Assembly: GCF_002007565.1 (NCBI RefSeq)
Contig: NZ_CP015625.1
Coordinates: 1,240,001-1,304,000, forward strand
DNA length: 64,000 nt
Direction: 5' to 3'
Source: Ditibartonella choladocola
GTDB lineage: Bacteria > Pseudomonadota > Alphaproteobacteria > Rhizobiales > Rhizobiaceae
Shown: positions 1-10,108 of the stretch, one piece after another
How positions within the stretch are numbered: position 1 is the stretch's first letter
How the letters are laid out: each line of letters starts with the position of its first letter
The notes under the pieces: model-generated
Databases searched by the model: none
What the model was told of the DNA's origin: nothing
Seen by the model: the letters and a program-made list of their open reading frames with translations, nothing else
Program-made: the position numbers and the translations under genes

Positions 1-36
1 CTTGCCCTTGATCGTCGAATCCTGTTTGGTTAAATC

Positions 37-1158
37 ATGCAATTCTCACCTGAACAGGATAAAGCGCTTACAAAAGTATCGGCTTGGCTCAAGAATGGTC
101 AGTCGCAGCTTTTTCGTTTGTTCGGATATGCGGGAACAGGCAAAACAACGCTCGCCCGTTATTTTGCGGAAAGTGTCGATGGTACGGTTCAATTTGCTGC
201 CTTTACAGGTAAAGCGGCACAAGTTTTGCGCTCGAAGGGTGCAACGAATGCGCGAACCATCCATTCTTTGATATATCGTCCACGCGGTGAAGAAGAAGTG
301 GCAGACGAAACCACGGGCAAAACTTCGATGGCTCCGATGTTTTCGCTCAATCGGCAGAGTCCCATTGCTCAAGCCAAGCTCGTTGTCATTGACGAATGTT
401 CGATGGTCGATGAACAATTGGGGCGTGATCTGATGAGCTTTGGAACGCCTATCCTCGTATTGGGTGACCCCGGTCAATTGCCACCAATATCGGGTGGCGG
501 TTTTTTTACCGAGCACGAGCCGGATTTTCTTTTGACGGAAATACACCGTCAGGCACGGGATAATCCGATTATCCGTCTGGCTATGGATGTTCGGGAAGGC
601 CGCAATATTGATTATGGTGATTATGGTAGTGCCAAGGTAATTACCAGAAAGCAAGTGGATCAGCAATTGGTTCTTGAAGCCGATCAGGTGCTGGTTGGCA
701 TTAACCGGACGCGACGGCTTTATAATAAACGGTTGCGGGAGCTTAAAGGTTTTTCTGCCGATTACCCGCAAGCAGGTGATAAACTTGTTTGCTTGCGCAA
801 TGATCCCGCAAAGGGGCTGTTGAATGGCTCGTTATGGAAAGTCATGACAGCCTCGAAGGAAACAATCAAACCCGGTATCAGTTTGCTTATTACACCGGAA
901 GATGACGATCGCGGTGTTGCAAAAATAAAATTATTGAAAGCAGTTTTTGACGATCCGGAAAGCGAGATTTCCTGGCAAATGAAGCGCCGTTATGACGATT
1001 TCGATTACGGCTATGCGTTGACCGTCCATAAAGCCCAAGGCTCGCAATGGGATAATGTTGTATTGTTTGATGAAAGTTTTGCATTTCGCGATACGCGCGA
1101 ACGCTGGCTTTATACAGCAATTACACGTGCCGCAGAACGGTTGACAATTGTAAGATAA
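37..1158 (+). CDS. RecD/Dda-like ATP-dependent DNA helicase
   Basis: A stand-alone superfamily 1 helicase of 373 aa. The P-loop GYAGTGKTT is at residues 30-38, the Walker B VVIDE at 116-120, and GDPGQLPP (motif III) at 143-150. The C-terminal UvrD_C_2-type part carries YALTVHKAQGSQW and ends TAITRAAERLTIVR. The protein lacks the N-terminal domains of RecD2, so it is a short AAA/RecD-like helicase and not a RecBCD subunit. It probably unwinds DNA during repair or replication restart, but its precise job cannot be read from sequence. The ATG at 37 is the first start giving the normal N-terminus, FSPEQDKAL. The next gene is 77 bp downstream and has its own strong ribosome site, so no tight operon is implied. 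Confidence 0.85.
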   Translation: MQFSPEQDKALTKVSAWLKNGQSQLFRLFGYAGTGKTTLARYFAESVDGTVQFAAFTGKAAQVLRSKGATNARTIHSLIYRPRGEEEVADETTGKTSMAPMFSLNRQSPIAQAKLVVIDECSMVDEQLGRDLMSFGTPILVLGDPGQLPPISGGGFFTEHEPDFLLTEIHRQARDNPIIRLAMDVREGRNIDYGDYGSAKVITRKQVDQQLVLEADQVLVGINRTRRLYNKRLRELKGFSADYPQAGDKLVCLRNDPAKGLLNGSLWKVMTASKETIKPGISLLITPEDDDRGVAKIKLLKAVFDDPESEISWQMKRRYDDFDYGYALTVHKAQGSQWDNVVLFDESFAFRDTRERWLYTAITRAAERLTIVR

Positions 1159-1235
1159 TCATTTCATCTGATACCGATATGTGATTGCTATTAAAATGTA
1201 ATAGCAAGAAAATATAGGCATGAGGAGAATTTATT

Positions 1236-2003
1236 ATGCGGGTGAAAGATAAAGTAGCGATCGTTACCGGTGGCGCAAAAGGCTTGGGCGAGGCGACGTC
1301 ACGTCTTCTGGCGAAAGAAGGTGCAAAAGTCGTTTTGACCGATCTTGATGAAGTCCAAGGCAAGAAAGTCGAAGCAGAAATTAACAAAGCCGGCGGCATT
1401 GCGAAATATATGAAACACGACGTTGCCAATGAACAGCAATGGAAAAAAGTCGTCGATGACACTGTCAAGCTATTCGGGAAACTGGATATTCTGGTCAATA
1501 ATGCGGGTGTCGGACACTCGGCTTCTGCAGAAGACGAAACGTTGGAAAAATGGCGCTTTCTGCAATCGATCAACCTTGATGCCGTATTTCTGGGCACAAG
1601 AGAAGCGATCCGTGTCATGAAAAACCAGAAGAGCGGTTCGATCATCAACCTCTCTTCTATCGAAGGATTGGTTGGAGATCCAACGCTTGCTGCTTATAAC
1701 GCAAGTAAGGGCGGGGTTCGTCTATTCACCAAGTCTGCCGCATTGCATTGCGCAAAATCGGGCTATGGAATTCGTGTGAATTCGGTTCATCCGGGCTATA
1801 TCTGGACACCCATGGTTGAAGAAAGTGCCAAAGAAAGCGGCGATGTCGAGGAAAGAAAAGCAGCCTTAACAGCTCTACACCCGATTGGAAAATTAGGTGT
1901 ACCGGACGATATTGCTTATGGCATTCTCTATCTTGCTTCCGATGAATCCGGTTTTGTCACCGGTTCGGAACTGGTTATTGATGGCGGTTATACCGCTCAA
2001 TAA
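1236..2003 (+). CDS. SDR-family NAD(P)-dependent oxidoreductase
   Basis: A classical short-chain dehydrogenase of 255 aa, the usual length. It has the cofactor motif TGGAKGLG at residues 11-18, NNAG at 88-91, catalytic Ser140/141, and the active pair Tyr154 and Lys158 (YNASK). Asp36 at the end of the second strand favours NAD over NADP. The C-terminus GSELVIDGGYTAQ is typical of the 3-alpha/20-beta-hydroxysteroid or glucose dehydrogenase-like subgroup. The substrate cannot be named from sequence. A strong AGGAG lies 8 bases before the ATG. The gene is isolated between the helicase and the convergent gltA. Confidence 0.88.
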   Translation: MRVKDKVAIVTGGAKGLGEATSRLLAKEGAKVVLTDLDEVQGKKVEAEINKAGGIAKYMKHDVANEQQWKKVVDDTVKLFGKLDILVNNAGVGHSASAEDETLEKWRFLQSINLDAVFLGTREAIRVMKNQKSGSIINLSSIEGLVGDPTLAAYNASKGGVRLFTKSAALHCAKSGYGIRVNSVHPGYIWTPMVEESAKESGDVEERKAALTALHPIGKLGVPDDIAYGILYLASDESGFVTGSELVIDGGYTAQ

Positions 2004-2310
2004 AGAGTGTCAAATAAACGCATTACCCAATTCGATTATAGGCTCGGTCTATAACCCGAATGGAGCAACCGGCTGAAGACCCGTCTTGCGCCGGTTGTAA
2101 CCGGCAAATTATATCGGAATATCGGTATGTCGGTTGGCTCGGTCGTGCGGGTTTATGGAATTTGCCAAGGATAACAAAGCGGGCAGGCGTTGTTCGTGAA
2201 TGTTATCTCGATCGCGAAAGTGATATTTGAACAAGAAATAACCCCGCCACAAAATTTGTGACGGGGTTTTAATTTTTGTTTTTCCGGAAATTGAATATTT
2301 CCGAAGCAAA
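2004..2310. other. Gap between convergent SDR gene and gltA
   Basis: No credible gene. It holds an 11-bp-class hairpin at 2067-2096 (AACCGGC arms around an AAGA/TCTT inner stem), not followed by a T-run, and the bidirectional terminator listed separately at 2239-2276. Confidence 0.6.
2239..2276. terminator. Bidirectional terminator between the SDR gene and gltA
   Basis: Stem AACCCCG.CACAAA/TTTGTG.CGGGGTT with an almost closed loop, followed on the + strand by TTTTAATTTTT. On the - strand, in the direction of gltA, it is followed by a weaker T-rich run. It lies between convergent genes and can serve both. Confidence 0.75.
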
Positions 2311-3603
2311 TTATTTGCGTTTGTCCAGCGGTACATATTCGCGGCGTGCTGCACCGGTATAGAGCTGACGCGGACGACCAATTTTCTGTGCCGGATCTTC
2401 AATCATTTCTTTCCATTGAGCAACCCAGCCGACACAACGTGCCAAAGCAAACAGAACTGTGAACATATCGGTCGGGAAGCCCAAGGCTTTCAAAGTAATG
2501 CCGGAATAAAAATCAACATTCGGGTAAAGCTTCTTCTCGATGAAATACTCGTCATGGAGAGCGATATGTTCGAGTTCCATAGCAATGTCGAGAAGCGGAT
2601 CGTCTTTAATGCCGAGTTCTGTCAATACTTCATGACATGTCTTTTGCATGATTTTTGCACGCGGGTCATAATTTTTATAGACGCGGTGACCAAATCCCAT
2701 AAGTCTGAACGGATCGTTTTTATCTTTCGCACGTGCGATAAATTCAGGAATTCTTTCAACTGATCCGATTTCCTGAAGCATTTTCAAACATGCTTCGTTA
2801 GCTCCGCCGTGGGCAGGACCCCACAAGCAAGCGACGCCGGCGGCAATACAAGCAAACGGGTTAGCTCCCGAAGAACCGGCCAAACGGACAGTCGATGTTG
2901 AAGCATTTTGCTCGTGATCGGCATGAAGGATGAAAATACGATCCATTGCCCGTGCCAATACCGGATTGACTTTGTATTCCTCACAAGGCACAGCAAAACA
3001 CATTTTCAGGAAATTTGCAGCATAACCCAAGTTGTTACTCGGATATACGAACGGTTGGCCGATTGAATATTTGTAGGCCATAGCGGCAAGCGTCGGCACT
3101 TTTGAAATAAGACGGATGGATGCGATCATCCTTTGACGCGGGTCGGCAATATCAAGTGAATCATGATAGAAAGCCGACATTGCTCCAAGGCAGGCTACCA
3201 TCACAGCCATCGGGTGTGAGTCACGGCGGAAGCCATGGAAGAATCGCGAGAACTGTTCGTGAACCATGGTGTGCTCGCGCACAGTCCGGTCAAAATCTTC
3301 TTTTTGTTTTTTGCTGGGGAGTTCTCCATAAAGCAGCAAATAACAAGTTTCCATGAAGTCACCTTGCTCGGCAAGCTGATCTATCGAATAGCCGCGGTAG
3401 AGCAATACACCGGCATCTCCGTCAATATAGGTAATCTTGGATTCGCAAGAAGCCGTTGATGTAAAACCGGGGTCGTAAGTAAACGTTCCCGTTTGCTTAT
3501 AAAGCGGTGCAATCTCGATAACGTCCGGGCCCATTGTGCCTTTGCGTACCGGAAGTTCAATGCTTTTACCGTCAACGGTTATATGTGCTTTATTGTCTAT
3601 CAT
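2311..3603 (-). CDS. gltA: Citrate synthase, type II
   Basis: Condenses oxaloacetate and acetyl-CoA to citrate, the first step of the TCA cycle. Full length at 430 aa. The catalytic residues are visible: His265 in [10 protein letters not shown], His306 in GFGHRVYKN and Asp364 in VDFYSG. The N-terminus and most of the core match Bartonella GltA as I remember it, including [15 protein letters not shown]. The ATG is preceded by AAGGGAAGATAC, a good ribosome site. The gene lies downstream of gltX in the same direction but is separated from it by a terminator and 326 bp, so it probably has its own promoter. Confidence 0.97.
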   Translation of the reverse strand: MIDNKAHITVDGKSIELPVRKGTMGPDVIEIAPLYKQTGTFTYDPGFTSTASCESKITYIDGDAGVLLYRGYSIDQLAEQGDFMETCYLLLYGELPSKKQKEDFDRTVREHTMVHEQFSRFFHGFRRDSHPMAVMVACLGAMSAFYHDSLDIADPRQRMIASIRLISKVPTLAAMAYKYSIGQPFVYPSNNLGYAANFLKMCFAVPCEEYKVNPVLARAMDRIFILHADHEQNASTSTVRLAGSSGANPFACIAAGVACLWGPAHGGANEACLKMLQEIGSVERIPEFIARAKDKNDPFRLMGFGHRVYKNYDPRAKIMQKTCHEVLTELGIKDDPLLDIAMELEHIALHDEYFIEKKLYPNVDFYSGITLKALGFPTDMFTVLFALARCVGWVAQWKEMIEDPAQKIGRPRQLYTGAARREYVPLDKRK

Positions 3604-3929
3604 GTATCTTCCCTTTCAGACCCTCCACCCCAAAAAGATGAGGTGCCGCGTTCACACTACAGGTAATAATTGCGGCTCATGTCTAATGCCTGTGTTACTT
3701 TCCAGATTATCCAAAAAGCGCCGGCTTGCAATCTCTAAGTTGTGTATTTTTATGTTACCGGTGTCAATCTTGTGTGATTCAAGCACAGGAAAATGCGCGT
3801 ATCAAAGATCGGCATTGCCAGCGGTCGCAAAATGTCCAAACTAATTTGATAAAAAAATGCCACAGCGCTTTAAAAGGAGCTGTGGCACAATAATAAAAAT
3901 CAAGATACCGGCTAATACGGCGTGAAGTC
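3604..3929. other. gltX-gltA intergenic region
   Basis: No credible gene. It contains the gltX terminator at 3849-3889, and the rest should hold the gltA promoter. I could not pick a convincing -35/-10 pair by eye. Confidence 0.5.
3849..3889 (-). terminator. Rho-independent terminator of gltX
   Basis: A perfect 9-bp stem, TGCCACAGC/GCTGTGGCA, at 3858-3866 and 3879-3887. On the - strand it is followed directly by seven T residues. It lies 40 bp after the gltX stop codon. Confidence 0.85.
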
Positions 3930-5351
3930 TCAGGCGATCTGGTCTTTTATCCGACCCAGCGACTCTTCGCGTCCCAAAATAACGAGCACATCAAAAACAC
4001 CGGGTGAAACCGCCCGACCTGTTAATGCTGCCCGCAATGGCTGTGCAACTTTACCGAGCTTTAATTGTGCACCTTCCGCATATTGCCTGATGATGTGGTC
4101 AAGTTGTTCCTTGTTCCAGTCGGTGCAAGCTTCAAGAGCCGGATAGACAGCTCTCAAAATCGCCTTTCCTTCCTCATTCAAAAGGTTGGTAGCCTTTTCA
4201 TCGAGTTTCAAAGGCCGGTCGGCAAAGATAAAAGTGGCGTTGTCGATCAGTTCTACAAGTGTTTTGGCACGTTCTTTCAATTCCGGCATTGCTTTTAGAA
4301 ATTCGGCCCGGTTTTTATCATCGAGCTTCGCTTGAAGTTCCTTACCGCCTTCGATTTCCGGTAGAATGGAAAGCGCGGCATCAAACAGTTCTTTGTCATC
4401 GCTCATGCGCATATATTGGCCGTTGATCGCCTCAAGTTTCTTGAAGTCGAAGCGGGCTGCACCTTTGTTGATGTCATCAATATCAAACCAGGAAATCATA
4501 TCTTCAGTCGACATAATCTCGTCATCGCCATGGCTCCAGCCAAGACGTACAAGATAGTTGCGCAAGGCTATCGGCAGGTAACCCATTGCGCGATAGGCAT
4601 CAACGCCGAGGGCGCCATGGCGCTTTGACAGTTTTGCACCGTCAGCTCCGTGAATGAGTGGAATATGAGCCATTACCGGAACATCCCACCCCATGGCATT
4701 AAAAAGAATTGTCTGGCGTGCAGCATTGGTCAGATGGTCATCGCCACGGATAACATGGGTTACTCCCATGTCGTGGTCATCAACCACCACCGCCAACATA
4801 TAAGTAGGCGTTCCGTCCGAACGCAAAATAATAAAATCATCAAGATCCTTGTTGGGGAAATGTACATCCCCTTGTACACGATCGTGCACGATTGTTTCGC
4901 CCTGAAGGGGTGCTTTTATGCGGATAACCGGTTTTACTCCTTTCGGAGCCTCGGAAGGATCGCGATCGCGCCAGATGCCGTTATAACGCGGGGGTTTTCC
5001 TTCTGCCCGTGCTTTTTCACGCATTTCTGTCAATTCTTCCGGTGTGGCGTAGCAATAATAAGCTTGCCCTTTTTTGACGAGTTCTTCGGCAACTTCACGG
5101 TGACGGTCAACACGTGAGAATTGCGAAATAGGCTCGCCATCCCATGTCAATCCCAACCACTTCAATCCGTCAATAATTGCATCGACCGCTGCTTTGGTGG
5201 AGCGTTCCCGATCGGTGTCTTCGATACGAAGCAGCATTTTGCCACCGGTGTGCTTGGCGTAAAGCCAGTTGAAAAGGGCGGTACGCGCTCCCCCGATGTG
5301 AAGAAAACCGGTGGGTGAAGGGGCAAAACGTGTAACTACAGGCGTGGACAT
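3930..5351 (-). CDS. gltX: Glutamyl-tRNA synthetase, copy 1
   Basis: Class I aminoacyl-tRNA synthetase charging tRNA-Glu, and possibly also tRNA-Gln for later amidation. 473 aa, the family's usual length. The HIGH motif is LHIGG at residues 17-21 and the KMSKS loop is KLSKRHG at 240-246. The anticodon-binding alpha-helical part makes up the C-terminal third. The start is preceded by GGAGACATTT. A second, clearly different copy is at 15959-17329. Alphaproteobacteria commonly carry two GluRS with different tRNA ranges, and the sequence alone does not tell which copy has the wider range. It is divergent from comEC with only 73 bp between them. Confidence 0.95.
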   Translation of the reverse strand: MSTPVVTRFAPSPTGFLHIGGARTALFNWLYAKHTGGKMLLRIEDTDRERSTKAAVDAIIDGLKWLGLTWDGEPISQFSRVDRHREVAEELVKKGQAYYCYATPEELTEMREKARAEGKPPRYNGIWRDRDPSEAPKGVKPVIRIKAPLQGETIVHDRVQGDVHFPNKDLDDFIILRSDGTPTYMLAVVVDDHDMGVTHVIRGDDHLTNAARQTILFNAMGWDVPVMAHIPLIHGADGAKLSKRHGALGVDAYRAMGYLPIALRNYLVRLGWSHGDDEIMSTEDMISWFDIDDINKGAARFDFKKLEAINGQYMRMSDDKELFDAALSILPEIEGGKELQAKLDDKNRAEFLKAMPELKERAKTLVELIDNATFIFADRPLKLDEKATNLLNEEGKAILRAVYPALEACTDWNKEQLDHIIRQYAEGAQLKLGKVAQPLRAALTGRAVSPGVFDVLVILGREESLGRIKDQIA

Positions 5352-5424
5352 AAATGTCTCCAGATTTCTACGAGTATTCCATTGTCAGTATGGTGTCGAA
5401 CCATTAGCATAGACTCACTCACGT

Positions 5425-7770
5425 GTGCCAGTCATACCAACGGGGACAGATAGAATTATAAAGCAGAGAAATGCACCAGAAAGCAAATCAAATGCGCAAG
5501 GATTGAACAGGCAATCCGGAAAGAAGAGGATGGCGTCTGCTGCGCAGCTTTACAGCCCGGTCGAGCGGCATGTTGTGAGTCTGCCCGATGATATACCATT
5601 TATCAATCCACATAAAACAGGGATAAATTCGCTCTCTAAAAAGCTCAAGGATGCGCTTTTGTGGGTTTATCACTCGTTTGTTCATGAATTCGAGCAAGGG
5701 TTAGCGTTTTTGCTGATTCCGGTGTTCATGGCTGTCGGTGCGATAATCTATTTTACACTTCCATATGAACCCGACGGTTCAAAACTTGCAGCTTATTGCG
5801 CTTTGGCGATCGGGTTTTTTATCCTGTCCCGTCATTATCGGCCGGCCTTTTTTGTTGCCGGTTTTGCGACATGTATTGTTGTCGGAGCATTTTGTTCCAA
5901 AATAGAGACGTGGCGTATAGCGACACCAATGCTTGGAAGCGATATTTCGACAACAATAAGGGGGAGAGTTATTGCAGTCGAAAAGGCAACAAATGCAAAA
6001 TCGCGTTTGGTCGTGGATATATTGGCGACGAATAATCCCCATCTCCATTACGCTCCCGAAAGAGTAAAGTTATCCGCTTCGACGAGCAATATGGAAATCG
6101 AACCGGGTGACGGGGTCGAGGGACGGGTGAAATTACGGGCAAGTTCCGGACCAATCAGGCCAAACAGCTATGACTTCGGATTTTCCAATTATTTCCAGTC
6201 TATCGGTGGTCAAGGCTATTTTGTAGGCAAGCCCAAGAAAATTATTGTCGAACCGCCGGACTCGTTGATTGAGCGGGTTTCTTTGGGAATTTCGCGTTTA
6301 CGTGTGGCAATGACAGTAAGGATCATAAAGGCGATCGGCGGGGAAACCGGTAGCATAGCGGCAGCATTGATTACCGGCCAAAGAGGCGGCATCTCGCAGA
6401 CAACCAATGATGCTTTACGGGTTGCAGGACTTTCGCATATTTTGTCAATTTCCGGTTTGCATATGGCGATGGTCGCCGGCATGGTTCTGATTATTGTCAG
6501 GACATTACTTGCAATATTTCCCGGCTTTGCCTCGCGCTATCAATCAAAGAAGATTGCCGCCGCAGCGGCATTATTGGCATCCGCCTTCTATCTCGTCTTG
6601 TCTGGTTCCGATGTCGCGGCGCAGCGCAGTTTCGTAATGGTTGCAGTTATGCTTATCGCGATAATTTTTGATCGTTCCGCGATAACAATGCGCAATCTCG
6701 CTATTGCCGCCATTATGACTTTGCTTGTTGTCCCGCATGAAGTGCTGGGACCGAGCTTTCAAATGTCGTTTTCGGCAACAGCCGCATTGGTGGCTGTGTT
6801 CGGTTGGTGGAGCAGAAGACCGAAATCATATTATCAGACGACACCGATGTTCGTGGGAGCCGGTATAATGCGCATTGTTCTTTTTCCGGTTCTTTCGACG
6901 GCAATCGCTTCACTTGTGGCCGGTCTTGCAAGCGGAATTTTTTCTGCTTACCATTTTTCCAATACAGCGCCCCTTGGAATTATCAGCAATGCTTTGGCAT
7001 TTCCTGTAATGTCTATCATTGTCATGCCTTTTGCACTTGTTGCAGCGCTGGTTATGCCATTCGGTCTTGAATGGCTGCCGTTGCAAGTCATGGGAGGAGG
7101 CGTGAAACTTGTTGAAAAAATTGCCTACAGTGTTGCGGCAATCTCTCCGGATATCAATCCGGGTGTCATCCCTCCGGTTGCATTGGTTTTTCTGTCTTCC
7201 GGCCTCATTATATTTTTAATTTTAAAAACGAGGCTTTGCCTCTTTTCAGTTCTATGGTTTTTGGTTGGCGTTTTTTTTGTTGTTCTACAAAAACCGCCCT
7301 TATTGCTTGTGTCGGAGGATAAAGGTGCTGTCGGCCTCATCGACAATCGAAATCTTTATATTACCGATAAAAAACCGACGAAATTTGTCACAGAAGTTTG
7401 GCAACGGTCGTATAAATTGAACGCAGTTGTAGGCCCCGCAAACGCTGAACAGCGGGAAGGAGCGCAATTTATTTGTAATGAAGGGACTTGCCGAGCGCAA
7501 AAAGATGGCGGTTTAAAAATAGCAGTAATCGAAGAGCAATATAATAGCGACATGACATGCCCTGATGCGGATATTCTGGTTGTTTATCAAAATATCCATT
7601 TATTGAAATGTGACTCAGGGCAAAAAATTATTACTGCAACTTCATTGATGTTATACGGAACTATGTTGGTTACCGATAAAGGTAAAATAATATCCTCTAT
7701 TAAGGGAGGGCCGACACGACCTTGGAACGAATATCGAAAATATTTGCAAGCCTCAAACCGGTCGTTCTGA
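5425..7770 (+). CDS. comEC: ComEC/Rec2-family inner-membrane DNA channel protein
   Basis: The ComEC family carries incoming single-stranded DNA across the inner membrane during natural transformation. This copy has 781 aa. A DUF4131-like N-terminal part has three hydrophobic segments and then an OB-like stretch. The Competence domain follows, with the signature LSHILSISGLHMAMVAGM near residue 340, and then several membrane spans. The C-terminal ~150 residues are soluble but show no HxHxDH metallo-beta-lactamase motif, so the nuclease-like domain of some ComEC proteins is absent. The listed start is a GTG. An ATG at 5530 (residue 36) with AGAAGAGG close upstream is an alternative. Whether this organism takes up DNA is unknown. 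Confidence 0.85.
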   Translation: MPVIPTGTDRIIKQRNAPESKSNAQGLNRQSGKKRMASAAQLYSPVERHVVSLPDDIPFINPHKTGINSLSKKLKDALLWVYHSFVHEFEQGLAFLLIPVFMAVGAIIYFTLPYEPDGSKLAAYCALAIGFFILSRHYRPAFFVAGFATCIVVGAFCSKIETWRIATPMLGSDISTTIRGRVIAVEKATNAKSRLVVDILATNNPHLHYAPERVKLSASTSNMEIEPGDGVEGRVKLRASSGPIRPNSYDFGFSNYFQSIGGQGYFVGKPKKIIVEPPDSLIERVSLGISRLRVAMTVRIIKAIGGETGSIAAALITGQRGGISQTTNDALRVAGLSHILSISGLHMAMVAGMVLIIVRTLLAIFPGFASRYQSKKIAAAAALLASAFYLVLSGSDVAAQRSFVMVAVMLIAIIFDRSAITMRNLAIAAIMTLLVVPHEVLGPSFQMSFSATAALVAVFGWWSRRPKSYYQTTPMFVGAGIMRIVLFPVLSTAIASLVAGLASGIFSAYHFSNTAPLGIISNALAFPVMSIIVMPFALVAALVMPFGLEWLPLQVMGGGVKLVEKIAYSVAAISPDINPGVIPPVALVFLSSGLIIFLILKTRLCLFSVLWFLVGVFFVVLQKPPLLLVSEDKGAVGLIDNRNLYITDKKPTKFVTEVWQRSYKLNAVVGPANAEQREGAQFICNEGTCRAQKDGGLKIAVIEEQYNSDMTCPDADILVVYQNIHLLKCDSGQKIITATSLMLYGTMLVTDKGKIISSIKGGPTRPWNEYRKYLQASNRSF

Positions 7771-8320
7771 ATGAAATGACAGTTAAAGACTATCAGGATT
7801 CTTGAATTTCAATTCTTCGATTTCGGCTTGTCTTCTGCTCATCTTTTTCCGCTTGTTTTTCACTCATTAACAACTGACATCGTTCGGGTATTCGCTTGAA
7901 GCGTCAATAATGAACGAAACTGTCGATCAATGAAAGAAACTGTCACGCAGTTTAAGGCTTTCGGTTTCACGGAAGCTTTAACAAGTTATCGAGCCAGTTA
8001 AATATAATAGAGGCAGAACCTGAAAATGCCTGCAAGATTTCTTATTCCCATGGATAAATCGACGAGATTTCTAGCTCCATGGATGCGGTTCACCAACTCC
8101 GCTAGTCTTTCTGAAATGAGCGGTGGTGTTGTGACAACTGCGACATACCGGAACGTCGGTTTAATGAGCAATGAGGCGGGGACACCAAAACAGGGTGTAA
8201 GCGAATAAATAGCTATTTCAAAATAAATATGTGAATTTGAAAAACGGCTTCAGGCTAAAAGAAACAGGCCAGAACAACACTCGTGGTGGTTCTGGCCGGT
8301 TCAATTTCGATATTTATTTT
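7771..8320. other. Gene-poor gap between comEC and bfr
   Basis: 550 bp without a recognisable gene. A 60-codon open frame at 8026-8208 on the + strand has no ribosome site and matches no family I know. Related genomes usually carry lexA beside comEC at this place, but I see no LexA-like helix-turn-helix or Ser-Lys protease motif in any frame. The bfr terminator occupies the right end. Confidence 0.5.
8259..8298 (-). terminator. Rho-independent terminator of bfd-bfr
   Basis: The GGCCAGAAC...GTTCTGGCC arms, extended by ACCAC/GTGTT pairing, form a strong stem at 8267-8297. On the - strand it is followed by TGTTTCTTTT. It lies just after the bfr stop codon. Confidence 0.75.
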
Positions 8321-8815
8321 TTATTCTTTGGCTTCGGCATGTTCAGCTGAACCTGCATTCAACTGGCCATATTTTTCTTCGCCAATCTTGTTAAGGAGAG
8401 CAAGTTGTGTTTCCAGAAAGTCGATATGACCTTCTTCATCTTCCAACAATTCATCGAATAATTTTTTTGAGATATGGTCGGACAATTCGGCGCACAGCTC
8501 ACGTGCAACGCGATAAGCTTCTCTTGCCTCATATTCTCCGGCCAAATCACATTCCAGAACTTCCTTGATATTCTGGCCGATGCGAAGAGGGGCGAGGGTT
8601 TGCAAATTGGGATGCCCCTCCAGAAAAACAATACGTTTGACCAGCTTGTCAACGTGCCCCATTTCTTCAATGGATTCCTCACGTTCCTTATTTGCAAGCT
8701 TTGTGTAACCCCAATCTTCAGTCAAGCGGTAGTGAATCCAATATTGGTTGACCGCCCCAAGTTCAAGAAAGAGCGCCTGGTTAAGCCGCTCGATGACCTT
8801 TTCGTGACCTTTCAT
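8321..8815 (-). CDS. bfr: Bacterioferritin
   Basis: A 24-mer iron-storage protein of the cytoplasm that oxidises Fe(II) and stores it as a ferric core. 164 aa, the family's usual length. All di-iron ligands fall at the standard positions: Glu18, Glu51, His54, Glu94, Glu127 and His130. Met52, the haem ligand between subunits, is also kept. The start lies inside the upstream bfd gene (35-bp overlap), so the two are translated from one message. This is a typical storage-plus-release pair: Bfd reduces Bfr to let the iron out. Confidence 0.96.
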   Translation of the reverse strand: MKGHEKVIERLNQALFLELGAVNQYWIHYRLTEDWGYTKLANKEREESIEEMGHVDKLVKRIVFLEGHPNLQTLAPLRIGQNIKEVLECDLAGEYEAREAYRVARELCAELSDHISKKLFDELLEDEEGHIDFLETQLALLNKIGEEKYGQLNAGSAEHAEAKE

Positions 8816-9095
8816 GTTGACCTATTCTCCTATATTTCAATCGCAATGCGCGCACACGATCAAGATAGGAGATAATCTCAGCCTCGTCCCGATTATGTAG
8901 GCGATGATAATTTTCCGATACCCGAATAATGGTTTCGAGTATATTCGGAAAGCAACAGCAACACTTGCCGCGCTTCGCCAACACTTTATAAATTTTTCCG
9001 GGAACAATCAATTGCCAACAATCCTCTTCCAACAGAGAATTGATAACATCTTCGATCTCTGATTGACTTATTACGTTACACGAACAAACAATCAT
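8781..9095 (-). CDS. bfd: Bacterioferritin-associated ferredoxin, (2Fe-2S) protein
   Basis: A small ferredoxin that gives electrons to bacterioferritin to mobilise stored iron. From the ATG at 9095 it has 104 aa and begins MIVCSCNV. The CxC pair (Cys4, Cys6) and a later CCCC run in GKCCCCFPN provide the CxC...CxxC ligand pattern of the BFD-like [2Fe-2S] domain. The open frame extends 17 codons further upstream, but homologues start at MIVCSCN. About 35 charged residues follow the normal domain, and their DNA overlaps the start of bfr. Four cysteines in a row is unusual to see, although only the first and last are needed for CxxC. Confidence 0.88.
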   Translation of the reverse strand: MIVCSCNVISQSEIEDVINSLLEEDCWQLIVPGKIYKVLAKRGKCCCCFPNILETIIRVSENYHRLHNRDEAEIISYLDRVRALRLKYRRIGQHERSRKGHRAA

Positions 9096-9317
9096 TATCG
9101 ATAACCAATTACAATGAAACCTATCAGACTCACTAAAACATGACAAACATATGAAACATTAAGTCGGGAATCAACCCCTAAAGTGGATTTTTTTTATCAA
9201 CTATAAAAACAGGGTATAAAAGCGCAAATTTCGGTAAAAATATCGGGTTTCGGGTGTCGGGAGATTGCTTTTTTTTCAGCGATCCGTAAGAGATGAAACA
9301 CTTGTTAGGAAAAGCGA

Positions 9318-10028
9318 ATGGCTATGAATGCTCTGGAACTGAAAAAAGCAGCCGCCGCAAAAGCGGTTGAATTTGTCCAAGACGGGATGAAACTTGGAAT
9401 TGGAACCGGCTCTACAGCAAATGAATTTATTCGTGTATTGGCGGAGCGTGTCAGAGACGGTTTAAGCGTTGTGGGCGTTGCTACATCGGTGCGTTCGGAA
9501 CAGCTATGCCGTGAACTCGGAATTCCGGTAGCAAGTCTCGATGATGTTCCCGGTCTTGATCTTGATGTTGACGGTGCTGATGAAATTGGTCCGCATATGG
9601 CTTTGATAAAGGGGGGCGGTGGTGCATTATTGCGTGAAAAGATCGTCGCTTTTGCTTCGACCCGCATGTTGGTGATTGCTGACTCTTCCAAACTGGTCAA
9701 CGCGCTTGGTGCATTTCCTTTGCCTATTGAAGTCAATCCGTTCGGTTTGGCAGCGACAAAACTTGCAATTGTCGAAGTAACAAAGAGCCTTGGCCTTTCT
9801 GGCAACATTTCATTAAGGCAAGAGAATAATAAACCTTTTGTTACTGATGGTGGACATTTTATTCTCGATGCATCATTTGGCCGTATTTCTGATCCAGAAG
9901 CTCTATCCGAAGCACTTTTTTCGATCCCGGGCGTTGTCGAACACGGTTTATTTTTGAATTTGGCAAAGAAATCGGTGGTTGCAATGACCAATGGTGAAAT
10001 AAAAGTTTTGGATGAGGCGGATTTTTAG
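9318..10028 (+). CDS. rpiA: Ribose-5-phosphate isomerase A
   Basis: Interconverts ribose 5-phosphate and ribulose 5-phosphate in the pentose phosphate pathway. 236 aa, slightly longer than the E. coli enzyme. The phosphate loop GTGSTA is at residues 29-34, DGADE at 85-89 and [11 protein letters not shown] at 98-108. By alignment to E. coli the active residues are Asp85, Asp88, Lys98 and Glu107. AGGA lies 7 bases before the ATG at 9318. A second in-frame ATG follows two codons later. It is followed by a DUF2059 gene, an arrangement I recall from other Rhizobiales. Confidence 0.96.
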   Translation: MAMNALELKKAAAAKAVEFVQDGMKLGIGTGSTANEFIRVLAERVRDGLSVVGVATSVRSEQLCRELGIPVASLDDVPGLDLDVDGADEIGPHMALIKGGGGALLREKIVAFASTRMLVIADSSKLVNALGAFPLPIEVNPFGLAATKLAIVEVTKSLGLSGNISLRQENNKPFVTDGGHFILDASFGRISDPEALSEALFSIPGVVEHGLFLNLAKKSVVAMTNGEIKVLDEADF

Positions 10029-10108
10029 AGTAAATGTCTTTCCATCGGTTTTTTTTGACGAAAAAGATGGCTAAAAGTTTTTGACGATAATTATGGAGTA
10101 ACCACTGA

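Noticed and set aside
1..33. Reading frame ...LALDRRILFG followed by a TAA stop at 31-33
   Set aside because: It could be the end of a gene from before the window, but eleven codons are too few to support a call.
8026..8208. 60-codon open frame in the comEC-bfr gap
   Set aside because: No ribosome site, no known family, repeated short words (chance-like composition).
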